The notes beneath the pieces are model-generated. The model was not told where the DNA came from and ran no database searches. It worked only from the letters and a program-made list of their open reading frames with translations. DNA of 61,741 nt from Clostridia bacterium. Lineage in GTDB: Bacteria > Bacillota > Clostridia > Peptostreptococcales > Anaerovoracaceae. The position numbers and the translations under genes are program-made. Shown here one piece after another: positions 15,860 to 24,423 of this stretch. Position 1 is the first letter of the stretch. Each line of letters opens with the position of its first letter. The stretch lies in the NCBI GenBank assembly GCA_910575405.1, contig CAJTER010000029.1, positions 1 through 61,741 of the forward strand, given 5' to 3'.

Positions 15860-15888
15860 TTGTAATATGGACAGAAGCGTGATAGAAT
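15860..15888 (+). promoter_or_regulatory. Promoter of the surface-protein genes, element 1
   Basis: TTGTAA, 17 bases, then TAGAAT with a TG extension, just upstream of the divergent XRE gene. The copy at 38092-38120 in element 2 is the same. The 270 bases from here to ATG 16161 hold no gene and contain the CACTTGGAC element. Confidence 0.6.
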
Positions 15889-16160
15889 AATCTAAAAAAG
15901 TTAAATATATAGATGTAGACAAGAACAGGGAGAAGTCACTTGGACAGATAGGTGACTGGAGGGCTTGATAAGACAGGCAGAAATACAGGATGTGAGAGAG
16001 GGGATAGAAAGATACTCATACCGATCAAAATCCACAAATCTGCGGCTGTTTGCTATACAAAGCCGGGGATTACCTGTACAAATGTACAAACAAGGAGTAT
16101 TGGAGATTAAGGATTATATAGACAAGAAACAGGGAAATAAACGAAGAAAGGAAAAGCAAA

Positions 16161-17810
16161 ATGATTCAGTTATTAGAAAAAAAGACAGGCACAAGGATAA
16201 TCGTCTTCACATTACTGCTGACGATCCTGGCATGGCTGGTTCCACCTAACATCCGTACAGTCCATGCAGGAGAAACTTCTGCATTCATAGAAAAAAGCCA
16301 CTCGCAGAATCATTCTCAAGGAAAAGGGACAACAAATATTCCGACAGCCAAGAAAGCATTGCCAGCTAAAAGCCTATCCAAACCAGCCGAAGGAAAGCTG
16401 ACCGGTAAGGCAAAGGCAGCCAGCAATTCCTTTGACATTCACATCGCAGGAGAATACCAGCAGGCCAAAGCCTACGAAATGCTTCGCTATGCCAACCAAA
16501 ACAGAGATTATGAACATAAGCTCCAATGGGACAGTGAGCTAGAGGAAGCCGCAATGATACGTGCAGCAGAATTGCCGATTTATTATTCTACTGATACTCG
16601 ACCGAATGGACAGGAGTATAATACTTCTTTTACTGCATGGGGCTATACTTCGGCATCCGAAACATATCGGGAGCTCTATGAATTGGACTTGGAATACAGT
16701 TTTGATGAGCAGATGTTTGATAATCATGCTTATACCCATTTTGCCGCAGCAGCCTTCAAAGCCGATAACGACATTATCTATTGGGTGGTTCTCTTTAATA
16801 ATGAGCCCTGGGGAAATGCAAACCCCGTTAACCAAAATTATGAAGATAATAATGTATTGGTCAACGTAACGGACCAGTACCTGGACTGGGAAGCTTGCTT
16901 TTTAAATTCCAGTAAAAATGAATGCAGTGAAAAGAATTTGATAAAAGGAAAGACCTACAATGCCTGGATTTATGTGTATAACTACAACAGTGATCGATAT
17001 TATGATGACGATCCGATTTTAATCCAGACGCAGGAAGCCAGCAGCAGTAATACCAGCGTGCTCACCATCGACCGCTGGGGAACGATTCAGACTAAGAAGG
17101 CAGGCTCTGCCACTGTAAAGGTCTCGCCAAGCGAAGATTCAGGGTATGAGACGACCTATCACTGTGTAGTGCGTCCGGGAAAAGTAAGCGGTTTGAAATT
17201 GGCACCAAAAAATAAAGCAGTTGCTTTAAAATGGGGGAAAGTAACAGGCGCATCTGGTTATCAAATTTACCGGTCAACCAGTAAATCAGGAAGTTATAAA
17301 CCAATTAAAACAGTGGGAAACTCTACAACAAATTATACGAATACTGGTTTAAATGCAGGCAAAAAATATTATTATAAAGTACGTGGATATGTTTCCCATA
17401 ATGGAACAAAATATGTTGGAGCATTTTCCAATATAGCAGGCGCAAAAACAAAAGGAACCGCAGCAAGTGTCAGCAAATATGTAGGACATTATATCAAATA
17501 TTATTCCAGAGAAAAAAACAATGAGTTGTTTATTTCAGTAGATATAAAGAAAGTAGCAAATGGAAAAGTTACTTTCCGTGTTGTAAAGGCAGGCCGCGGC
17601 GGCAGTATTTTATACGACACACCATATATCACGGCGAAGCTCAAAAATAAAAAGGCATCGTTCAAATGGGAAGATAGCCATTTGAATCGTGGTAAAGGGA
17701 CTCTGGCTTTAGGAAGCAACAAAGTGAAACTTAAAATGAAAGAAACGAAACATGGTGCAAGCAGCTATTCTCTTGACACCGGGGGTGAAATTACCTTGAA
17801 GAAGAAATAA
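16161..17810 (+). CDS. Secreted CAP-like, Big/Fn3 surface protein, element 1
   Basis: The 549-aa product has a signal peptide (IIVFTLLLTILAWLVPP) and a Ser/Lys/Pro linker. A CAP/SCP-like region spans about 98-225 (YEMLRYANQNR, LQWDSELEEAAMIRAAEL, RPNGQEY, YTHFAAAAFK, IIYWVVLF). A partial bacterial Ig-like stretch follows near 290-335, then an Fn3 domain about 345-435 (LKWGKVTGASGYQIYRST), and a C-terminal beta domain. No LPXTG or other anchor is visible, so it may be released. CAP proteins outside eukaryotes have uncertain roles; adhesion or host interaction is inference. In element 2 the 5' part of this gene is fused out of frame to the next gene. Confidence 0.82.
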   Translation: MIQLLEKKTGTRIIVFTLLLTILAWLVPPNIRTVHAGETSAFIEKSHSQNHSQGKGTTNIPTAKKALPAKSLSKPAEGKLTGKAKAASNSFDIHIAGEYQQAKAYEMLRYANQNRDYEHKLQWDSELEEAAMIRAAELPIYYSTDTRPNGQEYNTSFTAWGYTSASETYRELYELDLEYSFDEQMFDNHAYTHFAAAAFKADNDIIYWVVLFNNEPWGNANPVNQNYEDNNVLVNVTDQYLDWEACFLNSSKNECSEKNLIKGKTYNAWIYVYNYNSDRYYDDDPILIQTQEASSSNTSVLTIDRWGTIQTKKAGSATVKVSPSEDSGYETTYHCVVRPGKVSGLKLAPKNKAVALKWGKVTGASGYQIYRSTSKSGSYKPIKTVGNSTTNYTNTGLNAGKKYYYKVRGYVSHNGTKYVGAFSNIAGAKTKGTAASVSKYVGHYIKYYSREKNNELFISVDIKKVANGKVTFRVVKAGRGGSILYDTPYITAKLKNKKASFKWEDSHLNRGKGTLALGSNKVKLKMKETKHGASSYSLDTGGEITLKKK

Positions 17811-17863
17811 GGAGCTATAAAATGTTCAATTAATGAGAGCGGAGATAAGAAAGGCAGGTAAGT

Positions 17864-19921
17864 ATGTTACAACTACTACAACACAAACGAACCACAAGGA
17901 TCATCGTCTTCACATTACTGCTGACGATCCTGGCATGGCTGGTTCCATCCAACATCGGCCAGGCAAACGCAGAGGCGAAAGAAGCGCAGACCATCACAGT
18001 AAACGATAGCTTTAACAAAACCTATGGTGACAGTGCCTTTGACTTACAGGCGATAGCTTCAGGTACCTTAACCTATGAATCCAATAACCGGCAAGTCGCT
18101 ACTGTATCTAGCGCGGGTATTGTAACGATTACAGGTGTAGGAACCGCAACGATTACCATTAGGGCAGCCGAAACCGACACCTATGCTTCTACCGAGAAGC
18201 TCGTTCGGGTGACGGTTGAGAAGGGTACACAAACCATTACCGGAGCTTCCAGTATCACGAAGAGTCTTGCAGACATCAAAGATAACCCCTTTAGCCTGAA
18301 TGTATCTGCGCCCGGCACTTTATCCTATACATCCAGCGATACAACCGTCGCAACGGTAAATAGCTATGGGTATGTTACGATTACCGGAGCAGGAACCACC
18401 ACCATTACAGTCACGGCAGAAGCAACCAGTACCTTCAATGCGGCAACCAAGCACATCACCCTGACTGTAGAAAAAATGGGCCAGACTCTTTCCGGCCCTT
18501 CCACACTGACCAAAACCTATGTGGATGCGCCCTTTGCTTTAGGGGTTACGAGTTCGGCTCCTGGCAAATTAACGTATACATCCAGCAATCCGAAGGTAGC
18601 TACGGTGAATGAAAGCGGAAGAGTCACCATCGTAGGGGTCGGAACAACGACGATTACCGTTACAGCGGAGGCAACCGATACAATTGGTGCAGCCACAAAG
18701 ACCGTTGTACTGACCGTAAAGAAAAGCGAGCAGTCCATACGAGGAGAAAGCAGCTTTCAGGCTGTATATGGGGACGAGCCCTTTAACCTGATGCAGTTGG
18801 GAAAAGGAACCCTGACCTATGAATCTAAAAATCCGGAAATTGTAGCTGTAGGAAGCGATGGAACCGTAACCATCCTCGGAATTGGAACGGCTGAGATACA
18901 GATCACAGCAGCGGCAACAGAGAACTATAACGCACAGCAAAAAATAGTACGGGTTATCGTAGAAAAGGGCAAACAAACCATTTCCGGAGCCACCAGCTTC
19001 ACCAAGAATTACGGAAACAGCTCCTTCTCATTAGGAGCAAGTGCGGAAGGCGAACTGAGCTATGAGAGCAGCAATCCAAGTGTAGCATCCGTTTCCAGCA
19101 GCGGAACCGTCACCATCAAAGGTCCTGGAACCGCTACTATCATCATTACCGCAGCAGAAACGGACAAATACCAGAAGGCAACCAAACAGGTCAAAGTTAC
19201 CGTAAAGGTACAAAAGCCGAAAACCGTTGCCATAAAAAGCGCGAAATCCTCAAAAGAAGGACAGCTGACCGTATCCTGGAAAAAAGTCAGCGGCGTATCC
19301 GGCTATCAGGTTGTCCTGGGGAAGAATAAGAGCTGTACCAGCGGAAAGAAAGTTAAGACGGTATCCTCTAAAACTTCCAGCTTAACGGTAAAAGGCCTGG
19401 CGAAGGGAACCAAGTATTATGCGAAGGTCAGAGCTTACAAGACCATCAGCGGCAAGAAGTATTATGGGAATTACAGCAAGGTGAAGAGTGCTAAGATAAA
19501 AGGTGTGAAGCCGAAAGATTTAAAAGCATATCAGAATAAGCAATTTTGGTCATCCTATGCAGATGGAAAAGAATATGTATATGTGCGGTTTGAAAAAGCA
19601 TCTGGAAAAAAGATAAAATTATCTCTTAGCGATGGCATCGGAGGTACTGACGCAGCGATGTTTACAGAGACTACTACAGGAACATTAAGCGGAAAGGCTG
19701 GCAATAAGATTAAATTTACAGTGAAAAGGTGTGAATATGTAGGCGAAGTAAATGGTGGACTTGGCACTGTTCGCAAGCCAGCAAAACTTTCCGGAGTAAT
19801 TACACTTGTAAATTCAAAGACTGTTAAACTGAAAATAACTTCTAAGAAAGACCCGAAAGGTTATTATGAATCCTGTAAATTCTTCAAAGTAGGAAAAACG
19901 GCGACACTAAAGTTACAATAA
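17864..19921 (+). CDS. Secreted Big-repeat/Fn3 surface protein, element 1
   Basis: The 685-aa product opens with nearly the same signal peptide as the previous gene (IIVFTLLLTILAWLVPSN). About five bacterial Ig-like repeats of 80-87 residues follow from about 40 to 445, each starting QTI-x-G and holding the pattern LTYESSNPxVATVSSxGxVT. An Fn3 domain (about 450-545, LTVSWKKVSGVSGYQVVLGK) and a C-terminal beta domain complete it. It is likely extracellular and adhesive or structural. The shared signal-peptide DNA in adjacent genes shows tandem duplication and domain shuffling. No cell-wall sorting signal is visible. Confidence 0.85.
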   Translation: MLQLLQHKRTTRIIVFTLLLTILAWLVPSNIGQANAEAKEAQTITVNDSFNKTYGDSAFDLQAIASGTLTYESNNRQVATVSSAGIVTITGVGTATITIRAAETDTYASTEKLVRVTVEKGTQTITGASSITKSLADIKDNPFSLNVSAPGTLSYTSSDTTVATVNSYGYVTITGAGTTTITVTAEATSTFNAATKHITLTVEKMGQTLSGPSTLTKTYVDAPFALGVTSSAPGKLTYTSSNPKVATVNESGRVTIVGVGTTTITVTAEATDTIGAATKTVVLTVKKSEQSIRGESSFQAVYGDEPFNLMQLGKGTLTYESKNPEIVAVGSDGTVTILGIGTAEIQITAAATENYNAQQKIVRVIVEKGKQTISGATSFTKNYGNSSFSLGASAEGELSYESSNPSVASVSSSGTVTIKGPGTATIIITAAETDKYQKATKQVKVTVKVQKPKTVAIKSAKSSKEGQLTVSWKKVSGVSGYQVVLGKNKSCTSGKKVKTVSSKTSSLTVKGLAKGTKYYAKVRAYKTISGKKYYGNYSKVKSAKIKGVKPKDLKAYQNKQFWSSYADGKEYVYVRFEKASGKKIKLSLSDGIGGTDAAMFTETTTGTLSGKAGNKIKFTVKRCEYVGEVNGGLGTVRKPAKLSGVITLVNSKTVKLKITSKKDPKGYYESCKFFKVGKTATLKLQ

Positions 19922-19952
19922 TCTAAGCAGGATCTAAAAAATTATTAAAATG

Positions 19953-19997
19953 GCAGTAAGTACAGAAATAAACAACGTACTTACTGCTCTTTTATTG
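19953..19997 (+). terminator. Terminator after the surface proteins, element 1
   Basis: GCAGTAAGTAC and GTACTTACTGC form a perfect 11-bp stem followed by TCTTTTATT. Element 2 has the same at 41310-41354. Confidence 0.85.
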
Positions 19998-20021
19998 CCA
20001 TAACCCAAACAAGGCGCTTCT

Positions 20022-20054
20022 ATGCTCCGGGAGTCTGTGCTCCGACAGCCATAG
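20022..20054 (+). other. Candidate 10-codon leader peptide, element 1
   Basis: ATG 20022 encodes MLRESVLRQP and a TAG stop, with AAGG eight bases upstream. The same frame of the same length exists in element 2 (MLRESVLPAP, 41379). The DNA also folds (CTATG/CATAG enclosing GGAG/CTCC), and a terminator-like hairpin lies 27 bases further on, before the DUF1643 operon. This is the layout of ribosome-mediated attenuation. Only two copies are available for comparison, and no promoter is obvious between the upstream terminator and this site, so it remains a candidate. Confidence 0.4.
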
Positions 20055-20080
20055 CAGTACCTTCATAAATCATTCGTTAA

Positions 20081-20122
20081 AAAGCAGAGGAACCACAACC
20101 TAGCAAACCCCTCTGCTTTTTT
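20081..20122 (+). terminator. Leader terminator (attenuator) before the DUF1643 operon, element 1
   Basis: AAAGCAGAGG and CCTCTGCTTT form a 10-bp stem followed by a T run, 40 bases before the DUF1643 start. Being in the leader of the operon, it should control read-through. Element 2 has the equivalent at 41441-41482 with a changed loop. Confidence 0.7.
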
Positions 20123-20160
20123 ACATATCCAAAACCATCACAAAAAGGAGGAACAAAACC

Positions 20161-20871
20161 ATGAACACTACTATCACCAGCGTGCAGACCACCATCGTAT
20201 CCGCAGATGACGGAGCACGCACCTACGAAGTCAAAAAAGTATTACTCGATGAAACCGGAGCACCAGCCCCCGGAAGCGACGCCATTTTAATTGGCCTCTA
20301 CCCAACCACCACCACAGCAGAGCCTTACAAAACCGATCTCAGCACCAACCATCTGGTCTGCAAAATGCAGGAAATCGGCCTGCGCTCCGTCCGCATCCTC
20401 AACCTCTTTTCTCAGGTCTGTGAGTCGGAAAAGCTGTCGGCAAGAGGTTTAGAAGTAGACGAAGAAAACCTGACCTACATCCAGTCCGTCCTGCAGGAAG
20501 AAGACCTTCAAAAAACCTTCTGCATTATCTCCTGGGGAAACTCCATGGCCACCTGCCGGGCAGCCAATGAAACGAAAGAAAGAATCGTAGACTGCTTTTA
20601 CACCTGCCATCCAGAGGGCAAGCTCTATCAATTATCTTCCCCTTCCCTGGCCTTGGAAAATACCGAGTGCGTCCATGTCCTCTACCTGGGAATCCGCCAT
20701 AAGCGAGAAGCCTGGGGACTGTGCGAATACCACTTCCAAAAGAAAGAACTTCCACCAGAGAAGCCAGCAAAGAGAGGCAGGAAGAAGAAAGCCCTGAAAG
20801 CAGCAGAGCCTGTAGAACGACCCAATGCGGAAGCACCAGAACAAAATGCATCTGAGAAAGGAGGCGCATGA
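20161..20871 (+). CDS. DUF1643-like protein, element 1
   Basis: The 236-aa product matches the DUF1643 pattern: AILIGLYPTTTTAEPYKTDL, then SVRILNLFSQVCESE, VDEENLTYIQSVL and CIISWGNSM, spanning about 30-200. Its last 45 residues are a basic, disordered tail (PAKRGRKKKALKAAEP) resembling an AT-hook, which could bind DNA. DUF1643 proteins have no proven function. The start has AAAAGGAGG. It opens a conserved operon of seven to eight genes and ends overlapping the next start codon region. The element 2 copy (239 aa) is about 95 percent identical by eye. Confidence 0.75.
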   Translation: MNTTITSVQTTIVSADDGARTYEVKKVLLDETGAPAPGSDAILIGLYPTTTTAEPYKTDLSTNHLVCKMQEIGLRSVRILNLFSQVCESEKLSARGLEVDEENLTYIQSVLQEEDLQKTFCIISWGNSMATCRAANETKERIVDCFYTCHPEGKLYQLSSPSLALENTECVHVLYLGIRHKREAWGLCEYHFQKKELPPEKPAKRGRKKKALKAAEPVERPNAEAPEQNASEKGGA

Positions 20872-20873
20872 GC

Positions 20874-21638
20874 ATGAACCCATCCAGCATGAAGAAAGCC
20901 GATTACGAAGAATGGTTTGAAACAGCCTGTGAACATGGAGTATCCGAGGAATTCCTCAGAGCTTTTCCGGAGCACGTCAACTGGAAAGACGTATCCTATG
21001 GGCAGGCCATCCCGGAAGATGTAATACGGGAGCACGCGGATCAGGTGGACTGGGAGTATATCGGAATGCGGCAAATGCTGTCCATGGAGTTTGTACAGGA
21101 CTTCCAGGATCGCATCAACTTTACTGTTTTATGTGCCTACCAGCCTCTGCCCGAGGAATTTATGGAAACCTTTGCAGAACAACTGAACTGGAAAGAAGTC
21201 TCGCTGCACCAATGGTTTTGCGGTTCCTTTGCCCAAACGTATGAGCATCATCTGGATTGGGAGCGTGTTTTCTTAAATGATAAGCTCTGGGGCTGTTTGT
21301 CCGAAGAATTTCTGGAACAGTTCTCCCGTCATATTGGCTCGGAAAGCTGGTCGGATATCTGCGGCAAACAAACCTTGAGCGAAGACTTTATCCGCAGACA
21401 CAAGGACGAAGTGGACTGGTATCAGGTATGCCGTGTACAAAGGCTGAGTGAAACCTTTTTAGAGGAAATGGAACGCTATCTGTATTGGCCGGGAGTAGGA
21501 CGGCATCAGGAAGTCAGTGAAGCCTTTATCCTGCGGCACCTTCCTCAGCTTGATGCAGAAGACGTGCTATCTTATCGGGAGCTATCCATTGAGTTTTACC
21601 AAAGTCTGTTAGAACTACAGGAACAAGCAGAGGAATGA
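20874..21638 (+). CDS. Protein of about nine 23-residue repeats, element 1
   Basis: The 254-aa product consists almost entirely of a repeat of about 23 residues with consensus LSEEFI-x3-H-x2-VDW-x2-V-x3-Q. Examples are LSEDFIRRHKDEVDWYQVCR and LPEEFMETFAEQLNWKEVSL. Such short Trp-containing repeats should stack into a helical solenoid for protein binding. I chose ATG 20874, nine bases from GGAGG, matching the element 2 start; ATG 20868 overlaps the DUF1643 stop. I do not recognise a named family. Its tight position after DUF1643 suggests the two proteins act together. Confidence 0.75.
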   Translation: MNPSSMKKADYEEWFETACEHGVSEEFLRAFPEHVNWKDVSYGQAIPEDVIREHADQVDWEYIGMRQMLSMEFVQDFQDRINFTVLCAYQPLPEEFMETFAEQLNWKEVSLHQWFCGSFAQTYEHHLDWERVFLNDKLWGCLSEEFLEQFSRHIGSESWSDICGKQTLSEDFIRRHKDEVDWYQVCRVQRLSETFLEEMERYLYWPGVGRHQEVSEAFILRHLPQLDAEDVLSYRELSIEFYQSLLELQEQAEE

Positions 21639-21656
21639 AGGAAAGGAGGTGAGGAT

Positions 21657-22049
21657 TTGTATGATTTATATATCAAAGTATGGAAGAAGGAGCATCTGTC
21701 GAACCTGCCGGAGCATGTACCGGAAGCTGTTAAAACGGAGATACTGGCTGTAATCAAAACCTTAAACCAGCACTATGGGGAGCACCGTGACGTAGATGGA
21801 GATCTGGGAGGCTATCTGGCGGTTTTCCCAGAGTCGTATCCGAGGGCAGACTATGAAGCCTTACTCCGCCGTTATCATCTGATGGGGCAGGAGCCGGAGT
21901 ATGCGGAGTTCCTGTGTAAGAAAGGACGGTTACTCTGGATCGAAGAGCTATTTCTATGCGGCAGCGACTATCATCTGATTGTCATACGGCCTGCCGTGAT
22001 TGAGACGGAAATCAAGAACAACACAACAGGAGGAACGAAAGATGTTTGA
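21657..22049 (+). CDS. Conserved 130-aa element protein, TTG start, element 1
   Basis: The 130-aa product begins at TTG 21657 behind AAAGGAGGTGA. It reads IKVWKKEHLSNLPEHVPEAV, then DVDGDLGGYLAVFPESYPR, RRYHLMGQEPEYAEFL and SDYHLIVIRPAV. It is an alpha/beta protein without a motif I know. It recurs at 43019 in element 2 and as a broken copy at 57916. The spelling VKTEILAVIKTLNQHYGE is nearly invariant among the copies, so it is a real protein family. It overlaps the next gene by eight bases. Confidence 0.75.
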   Translation: MYDLYIKVWKKEHLSNLPEHVPEAVKTEILAVIKTLNQHYGEHRDVDGDLGGYLAVFPESYPRADYEALLRRYHLMGQEPEYAEFLCKKGRLLWIEELFLCGSDYHLIVIRPAVIETEIKNNTTGGTKDV

Positions 22050-22359
22050 ACGAGAGAAGCCACGTTACTGCACCAAAGGAATCTCAGAGAATGTCCCGAT
22101 GGAGCTGCAGCTCTTTCTGTGGGCAGCATTAGAGCAGGAATGGCAATCCCATGATATGGATTACTTGCAGGTATTTCGGCTAAAGCTGGATGAAGAAGGC
22201 ACTCTATGGATTGACTATATGCAGGAACAGCCGGAACAGAAACAGACCTATGCCCTTACGGATGTGGGAAACGAGATACCGGAAGAATTAAATGGCAGGA
22301 AGATCTTTGTGATGGACGATGAGACGCATATTACTATGCTTTTCGCTGAAGAGTATTGA
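22042..22359 (+). CDS. DUF960 protein A, element 1
   Basis: The 105-aa product has the DUF960 pattern from end to end: RYCTKGISENVPMELQLFLW, MDYLQVFRLKLDEEGTLWI, QEQPEQKQTY and KIFVMDDETHITMLFAEEY. DUF960 genes are common on Firmicutes mobile elements; the function is unknown. AGGAGG precedes ATG 22042, inside the end of the previous gene. A second member of the family lies two genes on (22627). Confidence 0.85.
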   Translation: MFEREKPRYCTKGISENVPMELQLFLWAALEQEWQSHDMDYLQVFRLKLDEEGTLWIDYMQEQPEQKQTYALTDVGNEIPEELNGRKIFVMDDETHITMLFAEEY

Positions 22360-22371
22360 GGAAAGGAGAGC

Positions 22372-22605
22372 ATGATGAAACAACTACGCAATGATGAAAG
22401 TTTGGTACCGAACCTGCGAAAGCGGTATCCGGCAGGGTGCAGAGTGAAATTAATCCGGATGGAAGACCCACAGGCACCACCCGCAGGAACAGAAGGAACG
22501 GTGCTGGATGTGGATGATATGGGGAGCATTCTTGTCTGCTGGGACAATGGCAGCAGCCTGAGTGTTGCCTATGGGATAGATCGGTGTCGTAAGATTAGCG
22601 AATAA
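22372..22605 (+). CDS. DUF4314 protein, element 1
   Basis: The 77-aa product matches DUF4314: RYPAGCRVKLIRMEDPQAPP, GTEGTVLDVDDMGSILVCWD and GSSLSVAYGIDRCRKI, a small SH3-like beta barrel typical of conjugative and mobilizable elements. It starts at ATG 22372 or the adjacent ATG 22375, behind AAAGGAG. The gene is missing from the otherwise parallel operon of element 2, so it is dispensable for the core. Confidence 0.85.
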   Translation: MMKQLRNDESLVPNLRKRYPAGCRVKLIRMEDPQAPPAGTEGTVLDVDDMGSILVCWDNGSSLSVAYGIDRCRKISE

Positions 22606-22626
22606 ACGAACAGGAGGAACGAAGGA

Positions 22627-22944
22627 ATGTTTGACATACCAAAGGATCACTACACAGCGAGGGGCATTGCGGAACAGGTGCCCGTACAGCTGCAAACGTT
22701 TTTGTGGGAGATTCTGGAGCGAGAGATGGCAGAGCATCCAGCAGACTATCTGCAGGCTCTGAAGCTGGAGCTGGACGGAGAAGGAATGCTTCGGATTGTA
22801 TACAGCCAGGACCAGCCAGCCTGCCAGCGGCTCTACCACATGGCAGATACGGGAAGGAGTTTGCCGGAGTACCTGGATGGGAGGACCATCTTTGCCCTGG
22901 ATGATATCACCCACATTACCATGTTATTTGCAGAAGACTATTAA
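22627..22944 (+). CDS. DUF960 protein B, element 1
   Basis: The 105-aa product is a second DUF960 member (HYTARGIAEQVPVQLQTFLW, DYLQALKLELDGEGMLRIVY, TIFALDDITHITMLFAEDY), clearly divergent from the one at 22042. AGGAGG is well placed. The copy in element 2 (43774) is nearly identical, whereas the A copies differ more. The two paralogues may form a heteromer; that is inference. Confidence 0.85.
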   Translation: MFDIPKDHYTARGIAEQVPVQLQTFLWEILEREMAEHPADYLQALKLELDGEGMLRIVYSQDQPACQRLYHMADTGRSLPEYLDGRTIFALDDITHITMLFAEDY

Positions 22945-22961
22945 AGAGAGGAGGAAAAACC

Positions 22962-23057
22962 ATGATACGATATTTTATAGGAGGATCTGGCTTTGGCCTT
23001 GCCATCATCGTGGCAGCGGAGACGATTCAGCACGCAGTACGAAAGAAGGGAGGATGA
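22962..23057 (+). CDS. 31-aa membrane micro-protein, element 1
   Basis: ATG 22962, behind GAGGAGG, encodes a 31-aa peptide: MIRYFIGGSGFGLAIIVAAE followed by TIQHAVRKKGG. It is one glycine-rich membrane helix with a basic tail. The element 2 copy at 44109 has the same protein sequence despite several third-position base changes, strong evidence that it is translated. Its stop overlaps the next start (ATGA). It may be a small toxin, holin-like peptide or membrane modulator; the sequence does not decide. Confidence 0.75.
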   Translation: MIRYFIGGSGFGLAIIVAAETIQHAVRKKGG

Positions 23058-23197
23058 TGGACATGATTGGAAGCTTAATCGCAGCAGCCGTTACCGTGAC
23101 GCAGAGTTTTACGGCCTTTGCCAAGGGGACTGCATCAACCGTCACGATTTACGGATTAGTGAAGAAAGGGGCCAGTAAAGTAAGCAAGAAGAAATAA
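23054..23197 (+). CDS. 47-aa amphipathic micro-protein, element 1
   Basis: ATG 23054 overlaps the preceding stop and encodes 47 residues: MMDMIGSLIAAAVTVTQSFT, then an AFAKGTASTVTIYGL stretch and a lysine-rich end (KKGASKVSKKK). It looks like a membrane-associated amphipathic helix pair with a cationic tail. The element 2 copy (45 aa, 44204) keeps the sequence except for a few conservative changes and a shorter tail. Translational coupling to the 31-aa peptide suggests a two-peptide unit. Confidence 0.72.
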   Translation: MMDMIGSLIAAAVTVTQSFTAFAKGTASTVTIYGLVKKGASKVSKKK

Positions 23198-23377
23198 GCA
23201 GAGCACACTGCAAAGAAATTTTACCATATAAGCAGGAAGACCGCCTGAATACAAATGTAAGAAAAGGCGGCCCTCCTGTAACAATTCCGGTAAAACCGGT
23301 ATAGATTCCAATCGGAAACTATGGTAAGATAAAGGAAAAGAAGCGCGCTCGGAAAGGAAACAGGAAGCAAGCATACG

Positions 23378-24403
23378 ATGAATATAGAAGTAGAAACCAC
23401 ACTGGCCAAAAATCTGAGAACAACCGAAGGCATGAAAGCCTATGATGCTGTTTGCAAACGATTGTTAGTCAACCGGGAGATATTAGCCTCGATTATGCAG
23501 AGCTGTCTGGAAGAATACCGGAATATGGATCGGAAGGACATTGAGGCCTGCATTGAAGGAAACCCACAAATCGGAACCATAGCCGTCTTTCCAGATGAAG
23601 TAGCAGAAAGCGAGACAGAAGCAAACCAGCCGAGGCAAACCAAGCTCCCCGAGCAAATCCGAGGGGCCAACGTAGAAGACAGTACCGTCAAAGAAAACAC
23701 CAATACCTATGATATCCGGTTCTACGCAACGGCACCGGGAACGGACGGACTGATTGAAATTATCATCAACCTGGAAGTGCAAAACGATTTCTATGAGGGA
23801 TATCCGTTAATTAAGAGAGCCTTATATTACTGCTGTCGGATGATCTCTTCCCAATATGGGACGGAATTTGTACATCAGGAGTATGACAAGATCAAGAAGG
23901 TATACAGCATCTGGCTCTGTGCAGAACCGCCGAAGAATCGACAGAATACCATCACCCGCTACGTGATGAAGGAAGAGAACATCATAGGCGACGTAGCCGA
24001 GAAGCGGGAAGATTATGATTTGCTGACAGCTGTGATGATCTGCCTGGGGCCGGAAAAGGAAGAGAAGTGTCAGGGAGTGCTGAAACTATTGGAAGTGCTC
24101 CTGTCCTCAGAGAAGGCAGCAGAAGAAAAGACGAAAGTACTGTCCGAAGAATTTGATATCACCATGACAGAGATCTTGGAAGGAGGGATTTATGAGATGT
24201 GTAATTTGAGTAAAGGAGTTGAGCAAAAAGGATTCCAGCGTGGCGTGGAACAGGGCATGGAACGTGGAATTGAACAAGAGACGTTACGCTCCATTCAGAG
24301 TTTGATGAAGACATTACACTTAACAGCAGAGCAGGCCATGGAGGCTTTGCAGATAGAAACTGCGAAACGAACGATATATGCAGAAAAGTTAACCGTGCAT
24401 TAA
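23378..24403 (+). CDS. Rpn-like PD-(D/E)XK family protein, element 1
   Basis: The 341-aa product resembles the Rpn/PD-(D/E)XK 'transposase-like' nuclease family. The core shows YDIRFYA (Asp) and, after the expected spacing, IIINLEVQNDFYEGYPLIKR with the E-x-Q active-site variant, then RRALYYCCRMIS-like helices and a repetitive tail (GVEQKGFQRGVEQGMERGIE) typical of these proteins. Rpn proteins cut DNA and promote RecA-independent recombination, and some act in phage defence. It is the last gene of the core operon, with its own terminator. In element 2 the N-terminus is separated by a stop codon. Confidence 0.78.
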   Translation: MNIEVETTLAKNLRTTEGMKAYDAVCKRLLVNREILASIMQSCLEEYRNMDRKDIEACIEGNPQIGTIAVFPDEVAESETEANQPRQTKLPEQIRGANVEDSTVKENTNTYDIRFYATAPGTDGLIEIIINLEVQNDFYEGYPLIKRALYYCCRMISSQYGTEFVHQEYDKIKKVYSIWLCAEPPKNRQNTITRYVMKEENIIGDVAEKREDYDLLTAVMICLGPEKEEKCQGVLKLLEVLLSSEKAAEEKTKVLSEEFDITMTEILEGGIYEMCNLSKGVEQKGFQRGVEQGMERGIEQETLRSIQSLMKTLHLTAEQAMEALQIETAKRTIYAEKLTVH

Positions 24404-24423
24404 CCATCAAGTTGCAGAAGGGA

